From the NCBI GenBank assembly GCA_029931535.1, contig JAQPZY010001689.1:1453501-1517500 (forward strand): a stretch of DNA of 64,000 nucleotides, given 5' to 3'. Below are positions 1 through 11,607 of the stretch, in pieces (position 1 is the first letter of the stretch; every line of letters begins with the position of its first letter). The stretch comes from Margaritifera margaritifera (lineage: Eukaryota; Mollusca; Bivalvia; Unionida; Margaritiferidae). A model generated the notes under the pieces. It was given only the letters and a program-made list of their open reading frames with translations, was not told where the DNA came from and searched no databases. Position numbers and translations under genes: made by a program.

Positions 1-850
1 CAGTCCTACTATCCCCTACCTTTTTTAGATTTTGGAGACATTCTCTTATCCATTTAATATGTACTAACCATTATAGAGAGATTCTTTGACCCTCAATGCT
101 TTCTTTTCAGTAATTTATGCAATTTTAAGGGAATACATGGTGCTCGGACGTTATGAATTTTGTTATGTAGCCTGGTTCGTCTATTTGATGTGGTTTTTGA
201 GTGGTAGAGACAGCACGTCAAACGTGTCTGAACTGCAGTTTCAAATAAAGGTTTGCTGCTGTGGAACCTGTTTATTCCTGGAAAAAGTTTTCTGGATTCG
301 AGGAGCAAATATGTGAGTAGATATATGGTTGGTTCAGCTACAAAAGATAAGTCAATCATGTGATTCTGCCCTTCTTTTCCCACTGTGTCTTATGCCATAC
401 CTCTTTAAAAATAAAATAGCCCTATTTTACCCCCACTTTTCACAAAAGGGTGCTTGAAACCCTGCTAACAATAATTTATCAAGCATAAAGTATTATTTGG
501 TTGTTTTGATTATTAAATGACTGACAAAGACCAGTATTTAAGATATCTAATCTGGAAAGAACGTTTGCTTACACAAATATCAGTTGTGGGAGTAAATTAA
601 AAGGGACAAAAAGAAAATATAGTCCACTGAATTGAAAAAAAAAATTGGTTGATTATTTGAATAATCTATCAATACATTACATGTATGCAAGCAAGTGAAG
701 AAAATATTTCCTTACAAAAGATGTTGTCAGCCATGCGGATGACCGGTGACAGGCATTGTTTACATGCAAACATATGAATAAAGACAGGAATGGATACAAA
801 TACATTTTGAGATTTTTTTAATACTCTTGAGCTGAACAAGTAAGAAGTAA
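1..850. other. AT-rich non-coding stretch
   Basis: Only short open frames overlap here, on both strands, with no recognisable domain and no shared reading direction. No repeat array or RNA gene is visible. It could be flank of the Polinton relic that starts near 850 or decayed element sequence beyond recognition. Confidence 0.5.
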
Positions 851-851
851 A

Positions 852-1470
852 ATGATAGACGGCATACGCGATGCTTTCGATGAATGTTTAAAGAGAGAAA
901 GCTTGAAATGATAAATGTGGATGTAGGAAAGGAGCTAGATAACAGGGAAGTTTATGATTTGCTGGAAAAGGAAAACATATAATACTTTTTTTAAACTTGG
1001 GCAAAACGCATCTGCATTGGTAAAGTTGAACAGAACCCTAAGAAGAATGTAGAATTATTTCATTCAAAATGAAACCAGAACTTGGGTTGACGTTTTATTA
1101 AAGCTAACTGAGGGGTACAATAACAGTCATAACAAATCAGTGGACATGACTCCAGTTGAAACAAGCAACGAAGTTAAACTCAAAAGCATAGATCAGCCTT
1201 TGTGGATACTTGACAACTGATTTCGAACACCATAATGCACCATAACTGAAACAAAATAAAATAAAGTACGAAACAATTTTGAAAAGTGCTATCTTCCTAA
1301 CTTCATAGAGGAGATATTTCAAATTGGGCAAGTAAATTCAGATTATCCAGTTGTTTACACACTGGAAGATTTTAAGGGAGAGGATAAAAAGGGCATATTT
1401 TACGAACAATATGATAAGAGTGTTAAAACAAAACTGATGAACAGTAAAAGGTATATACTAGTGAAATAGA
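852..1470 (+). pseudogene. Polinton/Maverick integrase relic 1 (core end and C-terminal domain)
   Basis: Retroviral-type (DDE) integrase of a Polinton/Maverick element, which would insert the element's DNA into the nucleus. Reading with one frameshift near 910, the sequence shows the second catalytic-Asp region as NVDVGKELDN (about 910-945), then NRTLRRM followed by a stop and NYFIQNETRTWVDVL, then EGYNNSHNKSVDMTPVE (about 1110-1160), all typical of the family. After more breaks come FIEEIFQIGQ, YPVVYTLEDF and GIFYEQY (about 1300-1415), which match the family's C-terminal SH3/chromo-like domain. The third catalytic Glu, expected just before the NRTL motif, is replaced (VKLNRTL). The N-terminal zinc-binding part and first catalytic Asp are not visible upstream. 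Dead gene. Family membership is from motif recognition, not a search. Confidence 0.85.
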
Positions 1471-1499
1471 ATGTGTATAATGAAACAAATGAGGAAACA

Positions 1500-1790
1500 G
1501 CTGAAAACAGTATACCATGCCATTAAAATCAATGATGTACCAAAAATACACACCTTGTCTGGATACGATGTGCCAAAAGGACATCTATTTATCATCGACT
1601 GAGGAAGCACAATACTTAAACGCAGTATCAAAGAGCATGAAAACTGAGTTTATGAATGATATTGCGTTTCTAAAATGTGACGCGTGGAAAACAAAACATT
1701 TAAGTATGAAGGAGTTGAAACATGCACGGCATGCAAATTTGTATTGATTACAGAATCAGAGGGGGAAAAAGTTCATCCAAAAACATAACC
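1500..1790 (+). pseudogene. Unrecognised open segment downstream of integrase relic 1
   Basis: A 76-codon frame from 1517 and an overlapping frame both look coding-like. The second contains KGHLFIID near 1580 and FKYEGVETCTACKFVL with a Cys-x-x-Cys pair near 1700-1750. The product is not recognised. Its position between the integrase relic and a satellite suggests another decayed Polinton gene, but this is inference only. Confidence 0.3.
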
Positions 1791-1835
1791 AGTTAAACAA
1801 CAAAATGGTACTCATTCAAAACGTAATAAGGTGAC

Positions 1836-2353
1836 TACAATGTAGACAATGCCCTAGCAGGGTAATAAATGGCATTACCACAATGTAGACAATGCCCTAG
1901 CAGGGTAATAAATGGCATTACTACAATGTAGACAATGCCCAAGCAGGGTAATAAATGGCATTACTACAATGTAGACAATGCCCTAGCAGGGTAATAAATG
2001 GCATTACTACAATGTAGACAATGCCCAAGCGGGGTAATAAATGGCATTACTACAATGTAGACAATGCCCAAGCAGGGTAATAAATGGCATTACTACAATG
2101 TAGACAATGCCCTAGCAGGGTAATAAATGGCATTACTACAATGTAGACAATGCCATCGCGGGGTAATAAATGGCATTACTACAATGTAGACAATGCCCAA
2201 GCAGGGTAATAAATGGCATTACTACAATGTAGACAATGCCCTAGCAGGGTAATAAATGGCATTACTACAATGTAGACAATGCCATCGCGGGGTAATAAAT
2301 GGCATTACTACAATGTAGACAATGCCCTAGCAGGGTCATAAATGGCATTACTG
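1836..2353. repeat. 43-bp satellite, about 12 units
   Basis: Unit of 43 bp with few substitutions, counted as 12 occurrences of the tgtagacaatgcc core. Each unit contains AATGCC and, 17 bases on, its complement GGCATT, so every repeat can fold into a small hairpin. Variation is concentrated in the loop (cctagcagg, ccaagcagg, catcgcggg), while the arms are constant. Confidence 0.95.
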
Positions 2354-2960
2354 AAGAAATGAAAGGAGATTAATAATATGAAACTGATAATTGATTAAAA
2401 CTGCATCGAGAAACAGTTGAGAAACAAATACAGTGTAAAAGACTACAAACTAGTTTACGAGATTTTGAACAAAATGAAAGGTAGTGAAAATAAAAGGTTG
2501 ATGCAGTCATGAATACACTTTAAATTCTTCCAACTTTACCTAAAAAGAAAATAGAGTAATTACACCATAAACTGGGCCCCCATCCGAGCATACTTTAGAT
2601 GTGATGGATTGGGGGCATTATTATAGTAAGCCGGAGGCTGAGCATATATAGATTAGCGTTTTCACCTAGGCGCTTGCTTGAGAGGTGCTCTTTAAAGAAG
2701 AAACAAAATCACGTGACATAGTCATATATAACCAGCTGTTTTACCCTACACGTCATCTTTTCACTTGCACTAGACGAGAGGTAGTAAGTATATATACACT
2801 GACATTGAAACAGATGCGTTGGCGATATTTAATCGAGTGTATTTGAAATTTAACGTAATATCTGCTCAGATATACATATATCCTTTTTATATATTAATTA
2901 AGCAGCCGACCTCGAACGCTGTTCAGGTCAAATTGCCCAAACTTTACAAATTTAGCACAG
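2354..2960. other. Non-coding stretch ahead of the acidic/basic ORF
   Basis: No recognisable gene. A tatatatac stretch near 2790 lies about 170 bases before the ATG at 2965 and could be a TATA-like element, but AT-rich strings are common here. The sequence taattacaccataaa at about 2557 recurs near 3198, on the far side of the ORF, so the 2.56-3.2 kb block may be an insertion flanked by short direct repeats. Confidence 0.3.
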
Positions 2961-2964
2961 ATTT

Positions 2965-3150
2965 ATGGCTGCCGACATGGATGACGTCCTGTCACTCACA
3001 CCGTCTGACTCCGAGATGTCAGACTTTTCTGGGTTTGATATTAATGATATTGGAGCAAATGTGGAAATATCCCCTATGAGGAAAGGAAATAAAACTCCCA
3101 AATTGGGAAAGGGAAAAAACCAATGCAAAAAAGGCAATACACGCATCTAA
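2965..3150 (+). CDS. Small hypothetical protein: acidic N-terminus, basic C-terminus
   Basis: 61 codons from ATG at 2965. The first half is acidic and Ser-rich (MDDVLSLTPSDSEMSDFSGF, then DINDIG). The second half is Lys/Gly-rich (KLGKGK). The frame closes at 3150, but a +1 frame continues with basic sequence SKTKSVVVRPAKTSVKG to about 3195, so the original protein was probably longer and one frameshift has cut it. Codon use is less AT-biased than its surroundings, which supports a real coding past. I do not recognise the family. A short DNA-binding or capsid-core protein of the element is possible, as is an exon of an unrelated retroelement. Confidence 0.4.
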   Translation: MAADMDDVLSLTPSDSEMSDFSGFDINDIGANVEISPMRKGNKTPKLGKGKNQCKKGNTRI

Positions 3151-3639
3151 GACAAAGTCCGTTGTTGTCAGACCGGCAAAAACAAGCGTTAAGGGAGATA
3201 ATTACACCATAAAATATACATTTTGGGAAGACAATTGTTTTGTTTTTACCATGTGCAAGCTTAACACACTCATGCAACCTTTAATCACAAAAAATGAGCA
3301 CAAAATTAACCAAAATAAATTCAATTGATAGGGGAAGAGTTTTTACACCACATAAACGAAGTAAACTCTGGTGTACCTTTCACAGTGTATAGATACAAAG
3401 ATACAAAGATTTTGAAGATAAAGTTTTAGCAGAACATTAAATTCACATATAGTAGTAATTAAAATTATACTGCACAAATAAATGGTACAATCAATATTTG
3501 AGATGCACTCATTTGTAAAATGTTGCAAATGCATTAAAGAAAGGACTGATGGAGTAAATAGAACAACGAAATACAAAGTACCAGAGATGTAAAGATAAAT
3601 CAATCATATTAAAATGGTATTACAGTGTAGGATCTGCAA

Positions 3640-4430
3640 ATATTATGGTTACATTCGAATATGAAAAAAGTAAGAGATGCTCAATGTATTTACGCAAGAA
3701 AAAAACTAACATGAACAGTGCCTTACCCATGTTCTGTAACTGAATATAACGCCCAGTTTGTGCCTCACACAGGCTCTGATATTGACCAATGCACTACAGA
3801 AATATTTAACGATAAAAATTTACTATACTTGAACTCACTTTTTCGCATACAAACCATTGATTATTTTTTAAACTACACTTTGAAATTTGATGGTGAACCC
3901 CATCTCAGAATGATTGGAGATCAAGGAAAAGAATAAAAAGTAATAGATGTCCTATTCAAAAATATTGATCTTATTTTGAAATAAATATATCTGGGGAAAC
4001 AATTCGTGGATTTGTCTAATGGCACTAGAAAGTTCAACTACCGTACAATGTTTTAAACGAGACAATTGATCCAGCTCTACGTAATTACTGGACTTGCTTC
4101 TTTCTGCAAGATAGCGACGGATTACCAGATGATGGAATACCCAGATTAAATAAAAATATCAGACTATATGTACCCTTACATAAATGAAATGTCTGCCGCA
4201 ATGTTGCAGCACACGATTCAGTGTGCCAGAGTTGAGTTGGAGCGTGCCACTAGCTGCTCACTTCCGGCCACTTTGGCACACAAGCTCTTGTTGCCAGAAA
4301 ATATAATTGTTTGGTGCAAGTGTGCCAGAAAATGTTTCGCACAAATAAAACATAGTCTGAGAAGTGAGCCAAGTAAATATTACAACTCTGAGAGAATGAA
4401 ATCACACAGAGATATATCTGTAACATAAGT
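3640..4430 (+). pseudogene. Unrecognised coding-like segments (3718-3936, 4000-4160, 4168-4428)
   Basis: Three short plus-strand segments read like protein. 3718-3936 (72 codons) includes LLYLNSLFRIQTIDYF. A shifted frame at about 4050-4160 includes ALRNYWTCFFLQDSDG. 4168-4428 is 86 codons with several Cys. They share strand and order with the flanking Polinton relics and may be pieces of one or two structural genes broken by frameshifts. No family is recognised. Confidence 0.3.
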
Positions 4431-4819
4431 GCCACAAAGATATTTTGCCTGATTAAATTTATTTTATTGTAAAGATTCCGCAGTTTTTTGTCTTATTTTT
4501 TCAAAAACTGACTGTGCATGGTACAAAACACTTTGATTTGACATTTTTTAAAATTTACTTTGTTTCTGATTAAATTCGGTTACATATTTAACTTTGTGAC
4601 ATTCAGAACATTTATTTGTATCAATTGTTTTAATTTATATAATTAAAGTTTAAATTATTTTTACTACTTAAAGTAACACTGCAAGCTTGTGCTTTGAACA
4701 CGTTGCCAAAGGCGCGATGACTTGCAATTAACCGGTGTTCCTATCTAGATTTTTACTGAGTTGACTTTTCAAATTTCTTTACAAATAAATGAAAGGAGAA
4801 CAAAGTAAAGATGAAAACA

Positions 4820-5060
4820 AAAAGAAGGTTCCTTTACAGAAATAAAAAGATCCACATAGAGTTAAACATGGCAGACAACTTGGAAAACGTTCACAAGAAC
4901 TTAGAAAGCCAAAGCTGAAGTTTTTAGAAAGAACATGAAAATTCTCAAACACCATAAGATGCTGCAAGCACACTACTTGAAAGAAACCAACTTTATGAAC
5001 TCAAACAAAATACATATTATTTGATAGGTGTTAGTATACCTCATTTTAGGAATATTGTTC
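4820..5060 (+). pseudogene. Possible small coiled protein relic
   Basis: A plus-strand reading gives NMADNLENVHKNLESQS, a stop, a second stop, then LLERNQLYELKQN and YYLIGVSI. The charged, Leu-spaced composition suggests a helical or coiled-coil protein followed by a hydrophobic end. It sits in the same orientation as the other relics of this element. Family not recognised, low confidence. Confidence 0.25.
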
Positions 5061-5334
5061 ATTTGGTCAGCAAGCAAAGTTGTTTCTGCTTTCAAAACTG
5101 ATAAAGTGGCTAATTGTACAAAACATTATGTTTGAGAGCAAGAAAATAACACCACTAAAGAACGACATGACAAAATCTTGTGTAGATACAATCAAAGCCC
5201 TAAAAGGTATCACCTTTTTATTTAATAAATAGAATAGCTTTTAGCAACAGACAAATGTCGAGGGAAACAAAAAATGTAATTAACTCTGTTTACCTCAGAT
5301 TCCTACAGCATGTCTTTGACGAAATTGTTTGAGA

Positions 5335-5700
5335 TGTCAATAGCTCCACCATCAAACATGGATGCTGAAAATTTTTAAAACTAATTATTCCATTTTCACA
5401 TAGTTCACAATCGACTATCTACTCGCACATGACTTTTATCAGACAAACTTCTTAATACTGTAGAAGCAAAGGTAAAATAAAACATTTATTGCAAAATTCT
5501 GTAACTTGTTTGTTACCATTCAGTTTAAAACACGGCTCTTATTGTCTACACCATGCTGTACTGAGGATTACAACTAGTCCACCATTAAGCATGGATATGG
5601 AATGAGTTGTAAGGCGAATCATTCCAGTTTCTTTAGCCAGTTCAGAATTGACTACCTCATAGCTCATATATTACTACCAGATGAAATTGTCATCCGATAA
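5335..5700. repeat. Diverged direct duplication, about 235 bp apart
   Basis: The stretch around 5340-5450 (tagctccaccatcaaacatggatg) and that around 5575-5690 (ctagtccaccattaagcatggata) are similar along roughly 110 bases, including cattcca/ttcca and the following agttcaca-attgacta block. They read as two old tandem copies. Confidence 0.5.
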
Positions 5701-6109
5701 ATATTTTGCAAAACAAACCTTTGCTAATAGGTAAGTTATTGCACCGAAGGTGCAACCTTTATTGTTCGTTCTGTGCAATAAAAGTGTAATAATGGTCCAA
5801 AGGACTACATTTATGTTCTAAAAAGTAAGCCAAAGAAACATTGCGTAAGATTTGCAAACCAGAATTGCATAGCATCTCTGAAGGTTAATATGAAATATAT
5901 TACAGTGATGTGCCTTCAGAACAGTGCACATCTGGTATTCCAACATCGTTCACCAACGAGACTATTAAACCTGTTCGTACTCAAAAGACCAAGCGGAACC
6001 TTTCATATAGATGAATCAGTGAAAATACATCAAGTGTTTCACCGTTATATCCTACACTACCAAAATGGTATTACTTTTACACTATAGAAGAATAACCAGA
6101 TTATAAATA

Positions 6110-6780
6110 ATTTATTCAGAGAGATTGAATGCTATGGAATTATTAGAAAGAAATGCAGCATGCAATGGTTTGAATTGGGTGGAACCTAGCATGGCTACAG
6201 TTTCTGGTTGTATGGAATGACACCAGCTATATTAGGTGTTTCAGGACTAGCTACCGGTTTAGTTCTTCCTTTGGATTTTTGTGTCTTTGGATCAACATTA
6301 ATAGGATTTGTTGCACAAATCGTCAAGGAAAAGTTGATGTTCGAAAAGTTTAGAGACATGATGAAATAGTAGCATCTGCCATTTGTCCGTTGAACAGTAA
6401 TCATGACATGATAATCAAATAAATAGGTGACAACAAAATCAATCACAATTATTTCATTTTAATCACCGACGAGTACAACAAGTAGAAAGAGATATAAAAA
6501 GTCAATAAAGAAAAAAGCAATACAGGAAGCCAAGGCATTGGAGTCCCAACGACGGAGCCAATGCATTTCTTTGGAACATCAGAAAAACTAGATATAGAGA
6601 AATTGAAAAAAATATTATTTATTTTTTTGCAAAAATCTTGTAGAGGAGGGAAAGAAATTAAAGGAAAAGAAACGTGGAGAAGGTTACAGCGAACAGAAAC
6701 TCTATAATCGTTACAACCAAGGCGGTATAAAGTTGTCACCACTGGTGAGATTTTCCGAAAGTACAACACTTTCTGAGCTA
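6110..6780 (+). pseudogene. Polinton-associated accessory protein relic (hydrophobic Gly-rich part plus charged helical part)
   Basis: Reading with frameshifts, a hydrophobic stretch MTPAILGVSGLATGLVLP and GFVAQIV (about 6218-6330) is followed by RHDEIVASAICPLN, FILITDEYN and KEKKRGEGYSEQKLYN (about 6355-6710). This arrangement, a Gly-rich membrane-like segment then a charged helical domain, resembles a protein that commonly accompanies mollusc Polintons. No function is known to me. The surrounding INT, ATPase and polymerase relics support the assignment. At least three stops or shifts interrupt it. Confidence 0.5.
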
Positions 6781-7554
6781 GGATAGAAGTTAAACAGAAA
6801 ACTTTAACAATGGGAGCCTCTGCGTTCGGCAGAATCTTTGGCTGTTTATACTTTTCATATATGCGCGGAGAGCTATATTACAACTGAGGCTCTCCCTGAG
6901 TACGAAATCTATTTTAACAATCAAATTGATCATAGAAATGGTGAACTGTCCGTTTCATGGCAAAGGATCGATTTTATTGTTTGGTTTACAAATATTTCTG
7001 ATGAACACAAATGATAAGAATAACACAAGGGATGTTTTCAATTTCAGATAGTTATTACAACCTTGAAATGTACATGAAAACAAGCTTAAACTGCAATGAT
7101 TGCAAGCGGTGGGAATAAAGAAAGTATTGATCTTGAATGTTTTAAACACAACTCAAAAGTTAAAATCTCTTCAAGTAATAATTATGCGGTATATATCACC
7201 AACAGCAACTGAAATTTGGTAGGACTCAATAGACAGATTTATACAGGCATCTAGTGAATCCTGTACAGTTCTTTGGTTTTTGAAGCCTGAAAATTCACAT
7301 ATTTTCCTCCATCAGATCAATAACACCAAAAATTAATCTAATGCACATTATTCCTGTTTTCAAGAGTCTCAAACTTTTTCACTGATACTTTGTTTAGTGC
7401 AACTTTAATAGTAATTACAATCCATTACAGAGAACTACAATTAACAGAATAAATATCTGCCTAAAAGAAAATATGTAAAAGAAATGGAGTTGCGTGTAAA
7501 TAATAACATGTTTTGCGGAAGGAAATCTTTATTATGCCTCTTCCAGAACTATAA

Positions 7555-7760
7555 ATGGCAGCAACATGAATAATTATTGGAAGAACAATGGCAAGTGGGT
7601 TAATAATTACAGAAAATAAATATTTGTTTAAATTATGTGATCTCTATGAACCTGAAAAAGAAACAAAAGGGTATGCACTTGTGATAGGTGTTATTGCGTT
7701 TATTGCTTACAAGTTTTTGCAAAAGGAAAGTAAAATATTTGTTATAAATTTTTAAACAAA
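7555..7760 (+). pseudogene. Possible small membrane protein relic
   Basis: A plus-strand frame reads KLCDLYEPEKETKGYAL followed by a hydrophobic run (YALVIGVIAFIAYKFL) and lysines, a single predicted membrane helix with a basic end. About 45 codons are readable. It sits between the accessory and ATPase relics of the same element. Family not recognised. Confidence 0.3.
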
Positions 7761-8690
7761 TACATAGCTTCTCACAGGCAGGAAAAGATACCACAATGAA
7801 TTAACTGCACTAATCTAACATCAATTTATCAGCTACACACACACAGAAACCAACTTTACAGATAACAATTTCAAAGCTAGGCGCAAATATATTATTTGTA
7901 CCAGATAGTTGTGTTTGTATCGTTTGATATGAAGATAAAAGGATATGCTATTAAAGCAATTACAAACAATTTGGGAAGAATGCATGTGAAATACATCATC
8001 ATATCCTAACAAAAGCTATGAACTTTTAAGTTGAATGACTACTTGTTCATAATATACAAACATTTTGTGGTTACCTGATTACATTATATCATGAGTGATA
8101 AAGTGAGAAAGTTGAAATCAGGGGCAGGAAATTTCAGATACTAACAGTTTTCCACCGTGTCGTTGGGCTCTTCCGCATGCCTTCAGATTTATGTTTCCGA
8201 CCGTCACACTTAAGTAATCTAGAATGAGTTTAAAGGGTGATTTGGCACCGTGCAAGCAGGGTGTAGAAGATAATCTGAAAAAGGTTTACAATTCATCAAT
8301 ATATCAAAATTGTGACTATAGAAGATCTACGAAACATGGTTTATTCCCAGGGTTTCAAATGAAGACAACAGTCTGCAGATGCCACAAAGTATTTCTTTGA
8401 TGAACAACCAAACCACACATAACTTAGTAACGTGAGTCTTAAACATTTTACTCTGACAATTGCTGCATCTGGCCTAATTTGAGTACACACAATAACAGAA
8501 TGCATGGTAGTGGACATAATTTGGCTAATGTGTGCCAAGGTACCCTTCTGCAGATCAACATGCAATAAAATATACATCCCCACAAAATGTATGTTTATTT
8601 TTATTCAGATGCTCCAGTGGAAACAAATACAGTCAGTTTAAACCAATCATGTTTTATGCATGTTTTCTTCGCAACCTTTTTTACAGTGAA
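7760..8690. other. Non-coding or fully decayed stretch
   Basis: Only short frames are seen. The longest, 80 codons on the minus strand at 8341-8583, has no recognisable motif. By position this should be internal Polinton sequence between the small membrane ORF and the ATPase. Confidence 0.4.
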
Positions 8691-8694
8691 TAAA

Positions 8695-9290
8695 TAGTTT
8701 GATACTTGAAAAAATACCTTATAACATGATAATTTGTATAGTGACTGTTTGTGGAAAGACTATGCTTGCACTAAATATGATAGAGATCGAATATACACAC
8801 TTTTTAATTAAATTGTTATTATCTATCCAGCTATTCGCTTCAACACGACTTACGAGAGAAAGTCGTTACTCAAGGATGAAAACATGATCGTGATTGAGCA
8901 GGAAAATAAATTAGATAAGTGGTTTGAGTTACTGGTTAATGTTTAGCAAGGAACAAATGACCTGTTTCTAACTGAAAGCCGCAATAATTTAGATGAAGTT
9001 GGAAAAGAAAGCAACTAGCCTAACCAGATGAGCTTTTAGTAGACATTTCGAAATATCTATTTGGGTGATGGCAAAAAGTAAAAAGTTGTATTAAAAGAAT
9101 TTAAAGAAATTCACGTTGTTCCGTAGTGTTTTACAGCAAGGGCCAAAAAAAAAAAAAAACAAGGAAACTCTGTTTGAATAAAAACATGTTATTCCAGACG
9201 AAATGAAAGCAAAAATGATGGATACTTTGAAGCATATTAAAATAAACAGCGTTTTAATGTTTAGTTTCACCAGCAGTACAACGTAATTGT
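8695..9290 (+). pseudogene. Polinton genome-packaging ATPase relic (FtsK/HerA, A32-like)
   Basis: The family's product pumps element or viral DNA into capsids. The first 62 codons are open: IPYNMIICIV, then VTVCGKTMLALNMIE, a Walker A region in which GKT survives but the leading glycines are replaced. After a stop at about 8885 a shifted frame continues MIVIEQENKLDKWFELL and QGTNDLFLTESRNN, the place of the Walker B region, where the acidic residues expected after LFL have decayed. A tail reading MMDTLKHIKINSVLMFSF ends near 9290. The poly-A run at 9148 causes another shift. Convergent with the polymerase relic that ends at 9267, as expected for Polintons. Confidence 0.7.
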
Positions 9291-11410
9291 ACCATAGGTA
9301 CACATTGCCTTAAGCATGCTTACGTGTCCGCAAGGTAATGTGTTTACGTTTTGAACCACAAAACTTTTGGCGTCATACACACACAATGCTACTTTATTTA
9401 TTTTAATGCTATACATTTCATGATTGCAAGATGAGCAAATGCATTTCCTGGTAATTTTCATTGTGATTATATAAGTAATTTCGAAGTTTATTCTTCATTC
9501 TTTAGCATACTTTCTTTTCGCTTTTATCAGTCCTGAATGAATGAAGGTTTGACCTTAATCCACAAAACTGTCTCATAGATACACATCTAAATTCATCTTT
9601 GAAACGTCCATGGTATTTTTTATTCATTTATGGTAATCTAGATATGTTCTCTTTTGCATAGCCGCTAGTGTCACAAAACTGATCTTACTTATTATTGTAA
9701 AAGGTTTATCTTTCAACATAGATACACAATGAATTTGTATCAGTCGTGAATAGTGTGACTTTAGTATCGTATTTATTATTTTTTAACTTGTAGTAAAATT
9801 CAATCATCAACCACTTGCTCAACTCTAACCCTTTAAATCCAACGTGAATTAGTTTGTTAATTTGATTTTCATGTTTTTCAACTGACTAGTTTTAACTGAT
9901 TGTGGATTTTTTTTATCATGGCTAACAATTGATCTTTCTTACATTTGAATATTTTTGTCACCTGTGCATATATTTACAGTTGTTATCTTTCTGGGATTTT
10001 CCATTTGTTTACAGAATACAGCGTTCTTCATCAGTTTCACAATGTTTTTCTCGATGTTATTGTTATCTTTTTGTCTCAAGTTTGAAATCAGTTATATGAA
10101 GGATTTTAACCATGGTCTGACTGACTGAATTTGAATTATAGACGTGTGCGACGAATCTCGTCATGTACGTCTGAAACCATGGTTGTTGGTCACGCAAGAC
10201 AAGTATGTGCATCGTTTAAGTTTTAAAACCCAAGTGTACGAGTTCAGATTTCTATCATGAATTATGTATTTCTCTTTGTCTTTCAATGTAGATAATAGTT
10301 TTGGCACAGTTTGTGTTTTATACCGTTGTAATAATTTACCAACTTCTTCTGAAATTCTTATTGTTTTCACCTGGAATTAAGCTAATGGGTAGTACATAAA
10401 ATAGTCTCGCAAGTTAACGGAATCTTCAAATCCACTTTTAAATACAACCGATATCACAAGCATCTGGCAAACCAAGTGAACTTTAATCTATTGCTTTAAT
10501 CTGTGCATCAGTTGCCCGTTTACCGATTTTTACCGGCATGTATTGGCTCATGCCATATACATAAGGGGTGTTGGTATTTTGGTACATAATGGATGACCTT
10601 GATATTTCGTTCTTACCATCATTTTTTATCTTACCGTCTTTGTCCATATAGTATTCGTGATTTGCTTTTGGTATCATGCTAATTCCTCAAGGTATTCCAC
10701 CTTCAATCAGGAATATATTATAGTCTGTTAAACGTTTAAGTTCTACATATTATATCATTAAACCCGCATCATGTACTAATCTAGGAACACTGTAATAATA
10801 AGCATGATCTAGACCAAATGTTTCACACAAACATTTCGAAAATTCCGTAAATAAAGAAAGGTTATACATGATCATCTTTCTTTACGTTGTAATCGTGAAG
10901 TTCAAGTGTTTGAAGGTTAAAATGTTCCATGACATAATGTACATCCTGGTAATCGTCGTTTGATATGTTGTAATCGTGTTAACTGGAATCAAGTTTTACT
11001 TTCGGAGTATATAAGTTTTATTAAACCTTTGAAAGCTATCCATGTATTCAGGTGTGTAAATGTCTTTTCATAAATATTTATCTGTCATGTCTATAAAATG
11101 CTTTAGCGCCTCTGCAAAGGTGTTATCACTTTAAACTTTTAGCTAACTGTTCAAACGATTTACCCATGAATCTAAAACTGATTACAAATCTGATTGTTCT
11201 TTTCCTTCTTTTATGAACCGATCAACTATGAAACCCTTGTTTAAAGAAATATTTTTTTCATCTGCATCATTATGAACCGATGTTTTATTGAACATGTGGC
11301 TGTAATAACCAGATATTGTATGCATGAACAATGGTAAGCTTTTGTAAATCAAGTAACATTCGGTAGGAACTGGACCTTTATATGTATCTGTTATGTGGGT
11401 GTAGAACTTT
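9267..11410 (-). pseudogene. Protein-primed type-B DNA polymerase relic (exonuclease II region to C-terminus)
   Basis: Minus-strand relic of the Polinton replicative polymerase. In order from 11.4 kb down: SGYYSHMF (exonuclease motif II region, about 11.3 kb), DYQDVHYVMEHFNLQT (about 10.95 kb), GLDHAYYYSVPRLVHDAG (about 10.8 kb), GISMIPKANHEYYM (about 10.68 kb), YGMSQYMPVK (motif A region, about 10.55 kb), LKDKEKYIIHDRNL (about 10.27 kb), HVGFKGLELSKW (about 9.83 kb), FTTDTNSLCIYVE (motif C, about 9.74 kb) and a Cys-rich C-terminal segment with NTLPCGH (about 9.3 kb). In motif C the second catalytic Asp is Asn (DTN), so the enzyme would be dead even without its many stops. The N-terminal third is missing; a (CATA)n tract begins where homology ends. 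Confidence 0.85.
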
Positions 11411-11444
11411 GTCTTTAATTATGATGTATCATTAAACCCAATAC

Positions 11445-11573
11445 ACACATACATACATACATACATACATACATACATACATACATACATACATACATAC
11501 ATACGTACGTACGTACGTACGTACGTACGTACATACATACATACATACATACATACATACATACATACATACA

Positions 11574-11607
<34 letters not shown>

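Noticed and set aside
852..11410. Terminal inverted repeats and target duplication of the first Polinton
   Set aside because: Looked for matching inverted ends near 0.5-0.9 kb and 11.4-13 kb and could not see any by eye. They may be lost or too diverged.
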